Of a DNA stretch of 64,000 nucleotides, positions 8,517 through 18,077 are shown piece by piece (positions within the stretch are counted from its first letter, which is position 1; every line of letters starts with the position of its first letter). The notes below the pieces were generated by a model that did not search any database, was not told where the DNA came from, and saw only the letters and a list, made by a program, of their open reading frames with translations. Source of the DNA: Geothrix oryzisoli (GTDB taxonomy: Bacteria; Acidobacteriota; Holophagae; Holophagales; Holophagaceae); contig NZ_JAKZLB010000002.1 of assembly GCF_022808865.1 (NCBI RefSeq), positions 138,019-202,018 of the forward strand, read 5' to 3'. The translations under genes were made by a program, and so were the position numbers.

Positions 8517-9287
8517 GTGCAGGTCCAGCTCAACCAGGATGTGGTGCTCGACAGCCGGCGGGCCGTGTGGCTGCCCCGGCAGAAGACGCTGGTGCTGGCG
8601 GACCTCTTCTTCGGCATGGGCGCCGCCCGCCGTCGCCGCCCGGACCCGCTCCCGCCCCCCCAGCAGACCGAGATCTGGGAGCGGGTCTTCAGCCTCATCG
8701 ACGACTACGCCCCGGCCCAGATCGCCCTGCTGGGCGATCTCAAACCCAGCCAGGGCACCGTGGAGGGCGATGAGGCCGAGGAGCTGCGCACCATCTTCCG
8801 CAAGCTCAAGGGCGGTGGGCGGCAGGTCGTGCAGGTGGTGGGCCACCCGGACCGCAGCGTCGGCCCCGCCCTGGAGGGCACCGGCATCCAGCCCGTCGAG
8901 CAGTACCGGGTGGGGCCCTTCACCCTGATGCACCGCCGCCGCATCTTCGTCTACCCGCGCCACGACTCGCCCCAGGGCTTCTGGATCAACGGCGGGGTGC
9001 ACCCCCTCTTCGCCGTGCCCAATCCCGGCCCGGCGGCGGAAGCCGACTGGATGCGGCTCCCGGCCTTCCTCTACACGGGCTTCGCCTTGGTGATGCCGCC
9101 CTTCGTGAGCTACGCGCAGGGTTTCGAGGTCATCCAGGCTGAGCGGCTGCCCCGCCAGGCCCGGGCCTGGAAGCTGCTGGCGGACCGCCTCGGCCCCCTG
9201 GATCTCGCGGACCTCCCGCCGGCTCCCGAGCACCTGCGCACCCTCACCCGCCCGCCCCGCAAGGGGGCGCCCAAGGGCGGAGAGTAG
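8517..9287 (+). CDS. Metallophosphoesterase-fold protein with degenerate active site (PdeM/YbcF-like)
   Basis: 256 residues. The N-terminal layout (LDSRRAVWLPRQKTLVLADL) is that of the ligase-associated phosphoesterase PdeM/TIGR00024 group, in which DLHLGK, GDxxH and GNHD motifs bind two metals. Here these read DLFFGM, GDLKPS and VGHPDR, so several metal ligands seem to be missing. A later NGGVHPLFA stretch keeps one possible His. It may be a non-catalytic relative or bind one metal. The GTG start at 8517 is preceded by GGAGG. It ends three bases before the convergent DUF192 gene. Confidence 0.65.
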   Translation: MQVQLNQDVVLDSRRAVWLPRQKTLVLADLFFGMGAARRRRPDPLPPPQQTEIWERVFSLIDDYAPAQIALLGDLKPSQGTVEGDEAEELRTIFRKLKGGGRQVVQVVGHPDRSVGPALEGTGIQPVEQYRVGPFTLMHRRRIFVYPRHDSPQGFWINGGVHPLFAVPNPGPAAEADWMRLPAFLYTGFALVMPPFVSYAQGFEVIQAERLPRQARAWKLLADRLGPLDLADLPPAPEHLRTLTRPPRKGAPKGGE

Positions 9288-9290
9288 GCG

Positions 9291-9773
9291 CTACTTCTTC
9301 TTGGCCTTGCCCACCGGCGCACCGCCACGGATGACGCGACCATCGTCCAGGACCAGGTCCCAGCCCAGGCGGTCACCCTTCTTCAGGCCGATGCGCTTGA
9401 AGGTGCCCGCGGGAAACTCGATGAAGTGGCGCGCGGGGACGCTCCCCCCGTAGGTGGGGCAGTCGTCGCCGCGCATGGGGCTGCACGGGGGCACCCGCTC
9501 GGCCGTCTCCACCACGCGGCCCTCCGCATCCACCCAGGCGACATCCAGGGCGATGAGGCAGTTCTTCATCCAGATGGCGTGGTCGCCATCCTCACCGTAG
9601 ACGAAGAACATGCAGCGGTCCTTGGCGAGGCTCTGGCGGTACATCAGGCCCTTCGCCTTCTCCTGGTCCGTGGCGGCCACCTCGGCCATGAAGGCCGTTT
9701 GCTTGAAGGCCACGGTGCCCCCGCCCCCCGCCAGCAGGGGCAGGGAAAGGATGGCGGCGAGCAAGATGCGCAT
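9291..9773 (-). CDS. DUF192 family exported protein
   Basis: A 160-residue protein with a signal peptide (about residues 1-18, MRILLAAILSLPLLAGGG) followed by a DUF192 domain: QEKAKGLMYRQSL, MFFVYGEDGDHAIWMKNCLIALDV and a C-terminal VPARHFIEFPAGT stretch. The family is widespread and poorly characterised, with periplasmic members. The ATG at 9773 has GAGGAG upstream. A GATAAT hexamer on the minus strand near 9793-9798 could be its -10 box. Confidence 0.87.
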   Translation of the reverse strand: MRILLAAILSLPLLAGGGGTVAFKQTAFMAEVAATDQEKAKGLMYRQSLAKDRCMFFVYGEDGDHAIWMKNCLIALDVAWVDAEGRVVETAERVPPCSPMRGDDCPTYGGSVPARHFIEFPAGTFKRIGLKKGDRLGWDLVLDDGRVIRGGAPVGKAKKK

Positions 9774-9907
9774 GGAAACTCCTCGGATCCACATTATCCA
9801 ATGAAGTGCCCATCCGCGCACCACGGCTCCAGGAAGGCCCGATACCTCACATGCTGTGGCAACATGGTCGTGGGCGCGGACGGATCCCGCCTCGCCCCAG
9901 GAGGGCC

Positions 9908-12346
9908 ATGCGCGCACCCATCTGGCTTGTGATTCCTGTGGTCGGCGGACTGGCCCTGGCTTCGCCCGGACCGGAGACCGGGCTCACAGCCCTGCGCACC
10001 CGGCAGACCATCCGCCTGGACGGGCGCCTCGATGAAGCCGCCTGGCGCCAGGCTCCCGTGGCCGCAGGGTTCACCCAGGAATGGCCCTGGCGCGGCCAGC
10101 CCGCCCGTCAGGCCACCGAAGTGCGGGTGCTCTACGATGACCGCTTCCTCTATGTTGGCGCCCGCATGCACCACGACCGGAAGCTGGACGGCGGCAGGAC
10201 CACCGTGGTCCGCCGCGTGCACCGCCGGGACCAGGACAGCCCGAGCGACTGGTTCAGCGTGGCCATCGATTCCAACCACGACCGGCGCTCGGCGCTCGTC
10301 TTCGAAGTGAACGCCGCCGGCGTGCAGAAGGATCAGATCATCTACGACGACAGCGCCTTCGATCCCAGCTGGGACGGGGTGTGGGAAAGCGCCGTGGCGG
10401 TGGATGCCGACGGCTGGACCGCGGAACTGAAGATCCCCTTGTCGCTCCTGCGCTTCGGGGAGGGCTCGGGACCCCAGACCTGGGGCATCAACTTCAGCCG
10501 CACCGACCAGGGCCACCTGCGGGAGTCCAGCCGCTGGATGGTGGTGCCCCGCGGCGACAGCGGCTTCGTGAGCCGTTTCCCGGAGCTGACCGGCCTGGAG
10601 GGGCTGCATCCCCAGCCGCGCCGGGAATATGCCCCCTACCTTGCGGCCGCGCGGAAGTTCGAGACCACCCGCAGCTACGACGACCGGCGCTGGGACGACC
10701 GCGCCGGGCTGGACGCGCGGTGGAGCCTGAACACCCACGCCCAGGTGGATCTCTCGGTGCGCCCGGACTTCGGCCAGGTCGAGGTGGACCAGGCCGTGCT
10801 CAACCTCGGCACCGTCGAGACCTTCTTCCCGGAGAAGCGCCCTTTCTTCCTCGAGGGCATGGACCTCTTCCGCGTGGCGGGCCCGGACCTCTTCTACAGC
10901 CGGCGCATCGGGCATGGGCTGTCCGATCCCGACCTGGCGGCGGGCGAGACGCTGCTGGACCGGCCCAATGCCACGGACATCACCGCCGCCGCCAAGTACA
11001 CGGCCAAATACGGCTCGGGCACCAACGTGGGCCTGCTGGGGGCCAGCGTCGAGCCCGCCCGGGCCGAGGTCCTGGATGCCAGCGGCGCCCGGGTGCGCCG
11101 GGAGATCTCGCCCCTCACCAACTACGGGGTGCTGCGCGTCCAACAACTCACGGATGACCGGGGCAGCTATGTGGGCGGCTTCCTGTCAGAGATGGCGCAG
11201 GCCGGGCCGATCGGCCGCGAGGCCCAGGTGCAGGCCGTGGACGGCGCCTACAAGCGCGAGGACCGGAGCGGCCTCCTGGAGGCCACCTTCAGCCACAGCG
11301 ACGCGGGGCCGAAGGACGTCCAGGACTCAGGCTGGCGGGGCCGGCTGCGGGCCCATCAGGAATGGCGCAGCGGATGGAGCCTGGAGGTCCAGGCGATCGA
11401 GGCGAGCCGACGCTACAATCCCAACGACCTGGGCTACCTGGGGCGGGCCGACGAGCAGCGGATGTACGCCGGGGTGTCCCGCCGCTGGGATCGCGGCTGG
11501 GGCTCCGTGCGCGACCTGGAGTGGGGGCTGGACCATACCGCGGCCCGGGACGAGGCGGGCCACACCTTCATGCGCAACCTCAACACCTGGGCCAGGACGG
11601 ACTTCACCAACTTCGTCTCCCTCTGGGGTGGCGGGGGCGTGGATCTTCCGGTCGAGGATGACCGCGAGCTGCGCACCTATGCCGACCTCCAGAAGAAATA
11701 CCTCGCGCGGCCCGCCACGCCCTACGCGAACCTGGGCTTCGATACGCCCGGCAACCAGCCCTGGTATGTGCGCATCGCCACCAGCCGGGCCTGGCAGGAC
11801 GGGGGCCCGTCCACGGATGCCACCCTCTTCCAGAGCCTCAAGCCCGCCTCCAGCGTGGAGATCCAGGTCTCCACCTCGGTCACCCGCGACGAGGGGGAGC
11901 TGAAGTGGCTCGAGACGCCGGCGGCCACACCCATCGTGGGCCTGCGGCGGCTCAGCCAGCTGAACCAGACGCTGCGCGTGGCCTATGCCTTCAGCCCCAG
12001 CCTCACCCTCCAGCTCTTCAGCCAGTGGCTCGAGGCCAACTGGAACTACCGCGACCTCAAGCACTATGTCGACGACCAGACCCTGGACCCGGGGCTCCCC
12101 GAGGATCTGCCCCCGGGCACCACGCCCCAGACCGCCTTCAGCTACCGGACCTGGAACCTGAACCTCATCACCCGCTGGGAGTTCCGGCCCGGCTCCACCT
12201 TCTTCCTCGTTTACTCTCATGGCGCCAGCACGGACGCCCTCATCAACGACCGCGCCAGCCTGGCCCCGCACCCGGACCTGTCGATCCTGCGCCACCTGCC
12301 TTCGGACGACGTCGTGCAGGCCAAGGTCAGCTGGCTGTTCCGCTGA
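9908..12346 (+). CDS. DUF5916 protein: CBM9-like domain plus outer-membrane barrel
   Basis: An 812-residue exported protein. After a short signal peptide (residues 1-20), residues 35-210 form a carbohydrate-binding-module-9-like domain (IRLDGRLDEAAWRQAP, then RVLYDDRFLYVGARM). The rest is a DUF5916 region of alternating aromatic-rich strands, with the conserved FFPEKRPFFLEG segment near residue 310. The C-terminal residues (KVSWLFR) fit an outer-membrane beta-barrel ending. The start has AGGAGG six bases upstream. The function of the family is unsettled. Its last 20 bases overlap the convergent aminotransferase gene. Confidence 0.85.
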   Translation: MRAPIWLVIPVVGGLALASPGPETGLTALRTRQTIRLDGRLDEAAWRQAPVAAGFTQEWPWRGQPARQATEVRVLYDDRFLYVGARMHHDRKLDGGRTTVVRRVHRRDQDSPSDWFSVAIDSNHDRRSALVFEVNAAGVQKDQIIYDDSAFDPSWDGVWESAVAVDADGWTAELKIPLSLLRFGEGSGPQTWGINFSRTDQGHLRESSRWMVVPRGDSGFVSRFPELTGLEGLHPQPRREYAPYLAAARKFETTRSYDDRRWDDRAGLDARWSLNTHAQVDLSVRPDFGQVEVDQAVLNLGTVETFFPEKRPFFLEGMDLFRVAGPDLFYSRRIGHGLSDPDLAAGETLLDRPNATDITAAAKYTAKYGSGTNVGLLGASVEPARAEVLDASGARVRREISPLTNYGVLRVQQLTDDRGSYVGGFLSEMAQAGPIGREAQVQAVDGAYKREDRSGLLEATFSHSDAGPKDVQDSGWRGRLRAHQEWRSGWSLEVQAIEASRRYNPNDLGYLGRADEQRMYAGVSRRWDRGWGSVRDLEWGLDHTAARDEAGHTFMRNLNTWARTDFTNFVSLWGGGGVDLPVEDDRELRTYADLQKKYLARPATPYANLGFDTPGNQPWYVRIATSRAWQDGGPSTDATLFQSLKPASSVEIQVSTSVTRDEGELKWLETPAATPIVGLRRLSQLNQTLRVAYAFSPSLTLQLFSQWLEANWNYRDLKHYVDDQTLDPGLPEDLPPGTTPQTAFSYRTWNLNLITRWEFRPGSTFFLVYSHGASTDALINDRASLAPHPDLSILRHLPSDDVVQAKVSWLFR

Positions 12347-13541
12347 GCCAGCCCGCCACCCGGTCCACGTCCTCCCCCGTATGGAAGCCGTGGAAAGCCA
12401 CCCGCAGGTAGCCCTCGCGCACCGAGGCCAGGATGCCCTGTCGGTGGCCGGCCTGGAGCAGGCCCTGGAGGTGCTCCGCCCCTGCGCCGCCATGGTGGAA
12501 GGCCAGGAAGGAACCCAGCCGCCCGGCCTCCAGCAGCGCCCGCAGGCGGCGGCATTCCGCGGCCCAGGGCGAGCCCTCCAGCGCCTCGAGGAGGCGGGTC
12601 TGGAGGGCGGCGACATGGACGGCGATGGCCGGGACTCCGGCTTCATGGAGCATGCGGAGCGATTCCAGGAGGGCCGAAGCCTGGAGCAGGTTCGGCCCGC
12701 CCGGCTCCAGGGCCCGGCCATCCAGAAGCCAGGCCCGGTCGAAGTCCGTGGAGGGCCGGGAGAAGTCCGTGGCCTGCTCCACCGACAGCCAGGTGCCCGA
12801 GGGCGCAAGGGATTGCCTGAAAGCCTCGTCGGTCCAGAGGAAGCCCATGCCCTGGGGCGCCAGCAGCCCCTTGTGCCCGCCCGTGGCGAAGGCCGACAGG
12901 CCCTCCAGGTCCGCCGGTACGGTGCCGGCCGCCTGGATGCCATCCACCACCAGGTGGACTCCGCGCTCGCGGCAGCCTCGCCCCAGGCGCTGCAGGTCCA
13001 GCTTCAGGCCATCCTGGAAGCGCACCCAGGACAGGGCCAGAAGGCGGGTGCGGGGTCCGAGGGCCGCGATGAGGCGCGCCTCGGGGTCGGTCGCGGCCGT
13101 GGGCGGCAGGCTGGACCAGGCCTCGGCTCCCGACCGGTGCCCTTCCCACAGCGGCACCTCGCGGAAGGCCACGCCCCTTGGCTTCAGGGCCAGCCAGGGC
13201 CAGGCATTGGAGGGGAATTCCCCGAGCGGGGCCACCACCTCATCCCCCGGTTGCCAGGGAAAGCCCTGGGCCACGGCCACCAGGCCCGTGGAGGTGCTGG
13301 GGCTCAGGCTGATGTCCTCGGCCCTCCCGCCCAGCAGGGCCGCGGCCGCCTCCCGGGTGGCGGCGGGGATCCCCTGGAAGTCCTCCTCCCAGCGCACGTC
13401 CCAGGGACGCAACTCCTTCTGCAGGAAGGCCCGGACGGCCCGAATCGCGGCCCGGGGCACGGGGCCCTCGGAACAGTGCATGACCCAGAGGTGTTCCCGG
13501 TCCAGGTGGAACAGGGCGGGGTTGAGGGGTGGCGCGCTCAT
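12327..13541 (-). CDS. Class V aminotransferase-fold PLP enzyme
   Basis: A 404-residue fold-type I PLP enzyme of the class V group (cysteine desulfurase/isopenicillin epimerase-like). Key motifs are [10 protein letters not shown] for the phosphate, VDGIQAAG with the cofactor-binding Asp and the Schiff-base Lys in [10 protein letters not shown]. The substrate is not evident; no IscU or selenium genes are nearby. Its ATG overlaps the TGA of thyX (four bases), so they are cotranslated. The last 20 bases overlap the convergent DUF5916 gene. Confidence 0.8.
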   Translation of the reverse strand: MSAPPLNPALFHLDREHLWVMHCSEGPVPRAAIRAVRAFLQKELRPWDVRWEEDFQGIPAATREAAAALLGGRAEDISLSPSTSTGLVAVAQGFPWQPGDEVVAPLGEFPSNAWPWLALKPRGVAFREVPLWEGHRSGAEAWSSLPPTAATDPEARLIAALGPRTRLLALSWVRFQDGLKLDLQRLGRGCRERGVHLVVDGIQAAGTVPADLEGLSAFATGGHKGLLAPQGMGFLWTDEAFRQSLAPSGTWLSVEQATDFSRPSTDFDRAWLLDGRALEPGGPNLLQASALLESLRMLHEAGVPAIAVHVAALQTRLLEALEGSPWAAECRRLRALLEAGRLGSFLAFHHGGAGAEHLQGLLQAGHRQGILASVREGYLRVAFHGFHTGEDVDRVAGWLSGTAS

Positions 13542-14218
13542 CCCTTGCCGGACGCCAGCAGGGCCTTGAGGCCCACAGGGAAGAGGGGCTCCACCACGGC
13601 GCGCACGGCCGCGGCGTACTGCTGGATCTCCCACTGGGCGTGGCTGTCGGCGCGGAGCCGGATGAAGTGGGCCACGGCCTGGAGGCTCACGGTCCAGTAG
13701 ACCTCCGAATAAAGCCCCACGGGCAGGACGCAGCGGGCCTGCTCGCGGCAGACCCCCAGGGAGAGCAGCTCCTTGTAGTGGGCCACGGCCCCCCGGCAGC
13801 TCTCCAGGTAGCTCGCCATGGCCCGGTCCTGGTTCACCGCGTCGATCTCGCCCTCGCTGCCCTGCTTGTTCACCTTCGCCTGCTTCCGGAAGGCCGCGGG
13901 CACGAAGAACTCGTCCTCGGGGAACTCCACGTAGCGACCGCTGATCTCGTTGAACTCCGAGCCGATGCGGTGCTTCATCCACTGGCGGAACACGAAGATG
14001 GGCGCCTTCACGTGCAGCGTGAGGGCCGTGTGGCGGAAGGGGGAGGTGTGCTCGTGCTCGGCCAGGTAGCCGATCAGCTTGGCGTCGCCCTCCTCGAAGG
14101 CCTCCTTCTTCTTGCCGAAGGAGACCCGGGCCGCGTTCACCACGGACAGGTCCGACCCCATGTGGTCGATGAGGCGGACGAAGCCTTTGTCCAGCACCTT
14201 GATCTCGGCATGTGTCAT
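13538..14218 (-). CDS. thyX: Flavin-dependent thymidylate synthase
   Basis: ThyX makes dTMP from dUMP with methylenetetrahydrofolate and FAD. The 226-residue product carries the ThyX signature as [15 protein letters not shown] at residues 82-96, with the dUMP-activating Ser87 and Arg95, and a FRHTALT flavin-site motif at 61-67. No thyA is seen in the window. The ATG at 14218 follows the hydrophobic shadow frame; upstream codons are unlikely to be translated. It is divergent from the transaldolase gene across 177 bases and overlaps the aminotransferase downstream. Confidence 0.95.
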   Translation of the reverse strand: MTHAEIKVLDKGFVRLIDHMGSDLSVVNAARVSFGKKKEAFEEGDAKLIGYLAEHEHTSPFRHTALTLHVKAPIFVFRQWMKHRIGSEFNEISGRYVEFPEDEFFVPAAFRKQAKVNKQGSEGEIDAVNQDRAMASYLESCRGAVAHYKELLSLGVCREQARCVLPVGLYSEVYWTVSLQAVAHFIRLRADSHAQWEIQQYAAAVRAVVEPLFPVGLKALLASGKG

Positions 14219-14395
14219 GGAAGACTCCGGGCTTCCAGCTTCCCGCGGGGCCTGGGAGAATGGAAGGGTCCAGCATGCGCCGGGCCAGGAGTCGTCCATG
14301 CCGTTCTTCTTCGCCCCTCCGGGGCTCGGAGCCTGAGTCTCCTGACTCCTCCACCCGCCTGTCCCGCATTCAGCCATCCTCATCCGGAGTCATCC

Positions 14396-15043
14396 ATGCA
14401 GTTCTTCATCGACACCGCCAACATCGACGAGATCAAGCGCATCAACGCCTTGGGCGTGCTGGACGGGGTGACCACCAACCCGAGCCTCATCGCCAAGGAG
14501 ACCGGCAAGCCCTTCGAGGAGATCATCGCGGAGATCTGCGCGATCGTGGACGGTCCCATCAGCGCCGAGGTCATCGGCCTGGAGGCGCCCGCCATGATCG
14601 AGGAGGGCCGCCGCCTTGCGAAGATCCACAAGAACGTGGTGGTGAAGCTGCCGCTCATCGCCGAGGGCCTGAAGGCCTGCAAGGCGCTCAGCGCCGAGGG
14701 CATCAAGACCAACGTGACCCTCTGCTTCAGCGCCACCCAGGCCCTCATGGCCGCCAAGGCCGGCGCCACCTATGTCTCGCCCTTCGTGGGCCGGCTCGAC
14801 GACATCAACCTGGACGGCATGGAGCTGATCCGCGAGATCTGCGCCATCTTCGAAAACTACGGCTTCGCCACCCAGTGCCTGGCCGCCAGCATCCGCCAGC
14901 CCCGCCACGTCACGGACGCAGCCCTGGCTGGCGCCCACGTGGCCACCATCCCCACCAAGGTCTTCGACCAGATGCTGAAGCACCCCCTCACGGACAGGGG
15001 CGTGGAGGGGTTCCTAGCGGATTGGAAGAAGAGCGGGCGATGA
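14396..15043 (+). CDS. tal: Transaldolase, short (fructose-6-phosphate aldolase-like) subfamily
   Basis: A 215-residue class I aldolase barrel of the pentose phosphate pathway. The Schiff-base Lys is K84 (VVVKLPL). Two residues separate true transaldolases from fructose-6-phosphate aldolases in this subfamily: Glu58 in ISAEVI and Phe in YVSPFVGR, and both here are of the transaldolase type. The start has GGAG six bases upstream. Its stop overlaps the ATG of a secreted HIT protein gene. Confidence 0.92.
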   Translation: MQFFIDTANIDEIKRINALGVLDGVTTNPSLIAKETGKPFEEIIAEICAIVDGPISAEVIGLEAPAMIEEGRRLAKIHKNVVVKLPLIAEGLKACKALSAEGIKTNVTLCFSATQALMAAKAGATYVSPFVGRLDDINLDGMELIREICAIFENYGFATQCLAASIRQPRHVTDAALAGAHVATIPTKVFDQMLKHPLTDRGVEGFLADWKKSGR

Positions 15044-15510
15044 TCCGCTCGAGCCTCCGGGCCGCCTTCGCCGCCCTCATTCTTGGCGCCACGCTGGTGG
15101 CCCAGGCTCCGCCCGCCGCGGCCGCGGCTCCGGCCCCCGTCGCGCACCCCGACTGCATCTTCTGCCGGATCATCGCCGGCACCGCCCCCTCGCGGAAGGT
15201 GTACGAGAACCCGTATGTCCTGGCCTTCTGGGACATACGGCCCCGAGCCAAAGTGCATCTGCTGGTGATCCCCAAGCAGCATGTGGCCAGCCTCAAGGAA
15301 CTGGACGAGCTGTCGGTGGAGACCCGGGCCGCCCTGCTCAGCGCCTGCGTGAAGGTGGCCAAGGACCAGGGCATCCTCGAGGACGGGTTCCGGCTCATCT
15401 CGAATTCGGGCACCAACGCCAGCCAGAGCGTCTTCCACCTCCACTTCCACGTGGTGGGGGGCGAGCGGCTCCGGGAGGACGCCATCACGAGGGATCCCGG
15501 GGGCCGCTGA
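15040..15510 (+). CDS. HIT-family nucleotide-binding protein with an export signal
   Basis: 156 residues. Residues 38-156 are a full HIT domain ([12 protein letters not shown], then the triad HLHFHV at 133-138) like HinT-type nucleoside phosphoramidases. Unusually, residues 1-34 read as a cleavable signal peptide with an Ala/Pro-rich linker, which would put a normally cytoplasmic enzyme in the periplasm. The start ATG overlaps the transaldolase stop; the next in-frame start lies well inside the domain, so the extension looks genuine. Confidence 0.85.
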   Translation: MIRSSLRAAFAALILGATLVAQAPPAAAAAPAPVAHPDCIFCRIIAGTAPSRKVYENPYVLAFWDIRPRAKVHLLVIPKQHVASLKELDELSVETRAALLSACVKVAKDQGILEDGFRLISNSGTNASQSVFHLHFHVVGGERLREDAITRDPGGR

Positions 15511-15670
15511 GCGCACCGGGATTTTCTGCCCAGCCAGTAGCCAAACCCCTGTCTGACGAGGTATGGTTCCTCCACCTGTTCTTTCCTGACCTTGCGGTCG
15601 GGACCGGGGTGCGGGCCGCGGGTGCCGTTCGCCTCCTGGCCCGGCGCCCAGTCCTTTCCAAGGAGTTCCC

Positions 15671-16285
15671 ATGCGCCTCCGCTCCCTGTTCCTCTGCACC
15701 GGCCTGATGACCGGACTCCTGGCCGCAGACGGCCCGACCATCTCCACGCCCCTGGTGTGGAAGCCCACCTCGAAGCTCCTGGACGCCACCGGAACCCTGA
15801 ACCTCACGCCTTTCGCGGGGAAGAAGATCGTCTTCCTGCCCATCACGGACACCCGCAAGGACAAGACCGTGATCGGCGAGAACCAGGAGAAGGCCCAGGT
15901 GCGCACCGTGAGCACCTCGGACGATGTCCCGGCCTACCTGGCCAAGCAGATGATCGAGCAGCTGCAGGGCGTCGGCCTCCCCGTCGTGGACAAGCCCGCC
16001 GCGGGCAGCCCGGTCGTCAGCTGTGAGCTGGTCCGGTTTTCCGTCATCGAGACGGGCACCTACCAGGGCGAGCTGAGGCTCATCATCCAGGTGAAGAACG
16101 GGGACAAGGTGGTCTGGCGGGGCATGGTGTCGGGCAAGGCCACCCGGTTCGGCCGCTCCTACAAGCTGGAGAACTACCACGAAGTGCTCAGCGACACCGT
16201 GATGGACGTTCTCACCCATCTCCTGTCGGACGATATCTTCATGAGTGTCCTGGCCGGCAAGGCCATGGTCGTGGCCATTCCCTAG
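15671..16285 (+). CDS. Exported protein of unknown function
   Basis: 204 residues with a clear signal peptide (MRLRSLFLCTGLMTGLLAA). The mature part has strands such as KKIVFLPITDTRKDK, SCELVRFSVIETGTYQGEL and WRGMVSGKATRFGRSYK, a layout like YajG/DUF4136-type envelope proteins, but I cannot assign a family. It has an AAGGAG ribosome site before the ATG and a 160-base upstream gap with no gene. It ends 40 bases before the aryl-polyene-like cluster and could share its transcript. Confidence 0.75.
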   Translation: MRLRSLFLCTGLMTGLLAADGPTISTPLVWKPTSKLLDATGTLNLTPFAGKKIVFLPITDTRKDKTVIGENQEKAQVRTVSTSDDVPAYLAKQMIEQLQGVGLPVVDKPAAGSPVVSCELVRFSVIETGTYQGELRLIIQVKNGDKVVWRGMVSGKATRFGRSYKLENYHEVLSDTVMDVLTHLLSDDIFMSVLAGKAMVVAIP

Positions 16286-16325
16286 ATCGCCCCTGTTCCG
16301 ATCCCCGGCCTTCCCGGGACCCCCG

Positions 16326-17030
16326 ATGCCCCATACCTTCAAGATCCCCCTGCTCAGGGCTTCGGTCTGGTCCCAGGAGGGGGGCCGGGAGGCCTCGACC
16401 TCCTTCCTGGACCGGGCCTCCGGCCCCCCGGACGTGGCCTTCCTCGATCCCCTGATCCGCCGCCGACTCAGCCCCCTGGGCCGAGCCATGCTCCACTGCG
16501 CCCAGCGGGCCGCGGGGGACCAGGGGCCGCTGCCCTCGGTGTTCTCCTCCCGGCACGGCGAGGCGGGCCGGAGCCTGCCCGTGCTGGAAGACCTGGCCCA
16601 GGGCCTCCCCCCTTCGCCCACGCAGTTCTCCATGAACGTCCACAACGCCTCCGCCGGCATCTGGTCCATCGCGCGCCGGGATCCAAGCCCCTCCCTTTCG
16701 CTGGCGGCCGGCCTGGAATCCTTCGCCTGGGGGCTGGTCGAAGCCCAGGCCATCCATGCGGCGGCTCCCGAGACCCCCGTGCTGCTCGTCCATGGGGACG
16801 CCCCGCTGCCGCCCCTCTGGGCGTCCTTCGACGCGAACCCGCTCCCCCTGCACGCACTGGCCCTGCTGATCGGCCTTCCGGCCATCCACCACCTGATCCT
16901 GACCTGGTCGCCCGAAGCCCGCCCCGCGGTGGCCGACGGCCCCTGGGAAGGCCCCTGCGCCCTCGACTTCGAGGCGCCCGGGGGGCCCTGGGCGACCGCC
17001 GACGGGACCTGGGCCTGGCGCGTGGAGTAG
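16326..17030 (+). CDS. Beta-ketoacyl synthase-like chain-length factor (aryl-polyene type)
   Basis: A 234-residue partner of a ketosynthase, matching the short ketoacyl-synthase N-domain family (Ketoacyl-synt_2) that serves as chain-length factor in aryl polyene clusters. The hallmarks are FLDPLIRRRLSPLGRAML, then FSMNVHNASAGIWSIA where a catalytic Cys would be in active ketosynthases. It is expected to pair with one of the two ketosynthases downstream and set polyene length. It is the first recognisable gene of an 11-gene run ending at 24391. Confidence 0.82.
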   Translation: MPHTFKIPLLRASVWSQEGGREASTSFLDRASGPPDVAFLDPLIRRRLSPLGRAMLHCAQRAAGDQGPLPSVFSSRHGEAGRSLPVLEDLAQGLPPSPTQFSMNVHNASAGIWSIARRDPSPSLSLAAGLESFAWGLVEAQAIHAAAPETPVLLVHGDAPLPPLWASFDANPLPLHALALLIGLPAIHHLILTWSPEARPAVADGPWEGPCALDFEAPGGPWATADGTWAWRVE

Positions 17031-17034
17031 CCCC

Positions 17035-17841
17035 ATGCGCCGGATCATCAAAGTCCCCGCGAGTGCCGCGGGCTTCACCGCCCTGGGGGTCGGCGGAATC
17101 CTCTTCTCGCTGCTTGGGTTGCCCCTGCTCCGGCTCCTGCCCGGCGGGGCCCCGGCCCTGCAGCGACGCACGCGCTCGGTCATCCACCGGTTCTTCCGGG
17201 GCATCGTCTGGTTCCTGGCCAAGGCTGGCCTCTTCAAGGTTCGGACCGAGGGCCTGCCCGACCGGAAGGCCCTGGACGGCACGCTGATCCTGGCCACCCA
17301 TCCCGGGTACCTCGATGTCGTCATCCTTCTGGCCCTGTTGGACCAGCTGACCTGCGTGGTGAAGACGGGCATCTGGACGAATCCGCTCTTCGGCCGGGTG
17401 GTGCAGGCCGCCGGCTACCTTCCCGCCCTGGGGCCGGAAGCCGTCCTCGACGCCGGGGCGCAGGCCCTGGCGCGCGGCGAGGCCCTGCTGCTCTTCCCCG
17501 AAGGCACCCGGACGGACCCGGGAGCGCCCCACACCTTCCACCGGGGAGCCGCCCACCTGGCCCTGCAGGGCCGCCCGCCGGTCCTCCCCCTCTACATCAC
17601 CTGCACCCCGCCCCTTCTGGTCAAAGGTCACCGGTGGTTCGAGATGCCCAAGGATTCATGCGATTATTGCATCCGAGCTGCCGAGCCGCTGGATCTGCCC
17701 TGGTTGGACCTTGAAGGTTTGCCGGTGCCCCTGGCCGCCCGGAAGCTGACCCGATGGCTCGAAGGTCGCTTCAATCAGGAAACCGCCCATGCAGGACATC
17801 ACCCCCACGGAGATCAAGCAGTTCATCATCCGGACCCTTGA
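17035..17841 (+). CDS. Lysophospholipid acyltransferase (PlsC-like)
   Basis: A 268-residue membrane-associated acyltransferase with a hydrophobic N-terminal helix, the HxxxxD motif as H89PGYLD94 and the FPEGTRT acceptor-site motif near residue 155. In aryl polyene loci such enzymes attach acyl chains to the lipid carrying the polyene. It starts four bases after the chain-length factor. The last 53 bases overlap the next ACP gene in another frame, so its final 17 residues (His/Pro-rich) are constrained by that overlap. Confidence 0.85.
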   Translation: MRRIIKVPASAAGFTALGVGGILFSLLGLPLLRLLPGGAPALQRRTRSVIHRFFRGIVWFLAKAGLFKVRTEGLPDRKALDGTLILATHPGYLDVVILLALLDQLTCVVKTGIWTNPLFGRVVQAAGYLPALGPEAVLDAGAQALARGEALLLFPEGTRTDPGAPHTFHRGAAHLALQGRPPVLPLYITCTPPLLVKGHRWFEMPKDSCDYCIRAAEPLDLPWLDLEGLPVPLAARKLTRWLEGRFNQETAHAGHHPHGDQAVHHPDP

Positions 17842-18061
17842 CCTCGAAGACACCCGGCCCGAGGAGATCGGCGACGAGCAGCCCCTGTTCAAGGAGGGCC
17901 TCGGCCTGGACTCCATCGATGCCTTCGAGTTGGGCCTGGCCCTCAAGAAGGCCTACAAGCTGAACCTCGAAAGCGAAGAGACTTCCAGCTTCGCCCACCA
18001 TTTCCGCACGGCCGCCAGCCTCGCGGCCTTCGTATCCAGCCACCGCCAGGTGACCATCTGA
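17789..18061 (+). CDS. Acyl carrier protein 1
   Basis: A 90-residue acyl carrier protein. The phosphopantetheine attachment site is Ser42 in GLGLDSIDAFELGL. The surface is acidic (EEIGDEQPLF) as expected for a type II synthase carrier. It starts inside the acyltransferase gene, 53 bases before that stop, so translation is probably coupled. Aryl polyene clusters characteristically carry two ACP genes in tandem, as seen here. Confidence 0.9.
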   Translation: MQDITPTEIKQFIIRTLDLEDTRPEEIGDEQPLFKEGLGLDSIDAFELGLALKKAYKLNLESEETSSFAHHFRTAASLAAFVSSHRQVTI

Positions 18062-18077
18062 ACCCCGGAGATCCACC

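Noticed and set aside
14219-14395. Hairpin GAGTC-TCCT-GACTC between thyX and transaldolase
   Set aside because: A five-pair stem in GC-rich DNA is expected by chance and has no supporting context, so it is not reported as a regulatory element.
15511-15670. tRNA or small RNA in the 160-base gap
   Set aside because: No cloverleaf with a GGTTC-type T loop and acceptor stem can be formed; only a weak GC-rich hairpin is seen.
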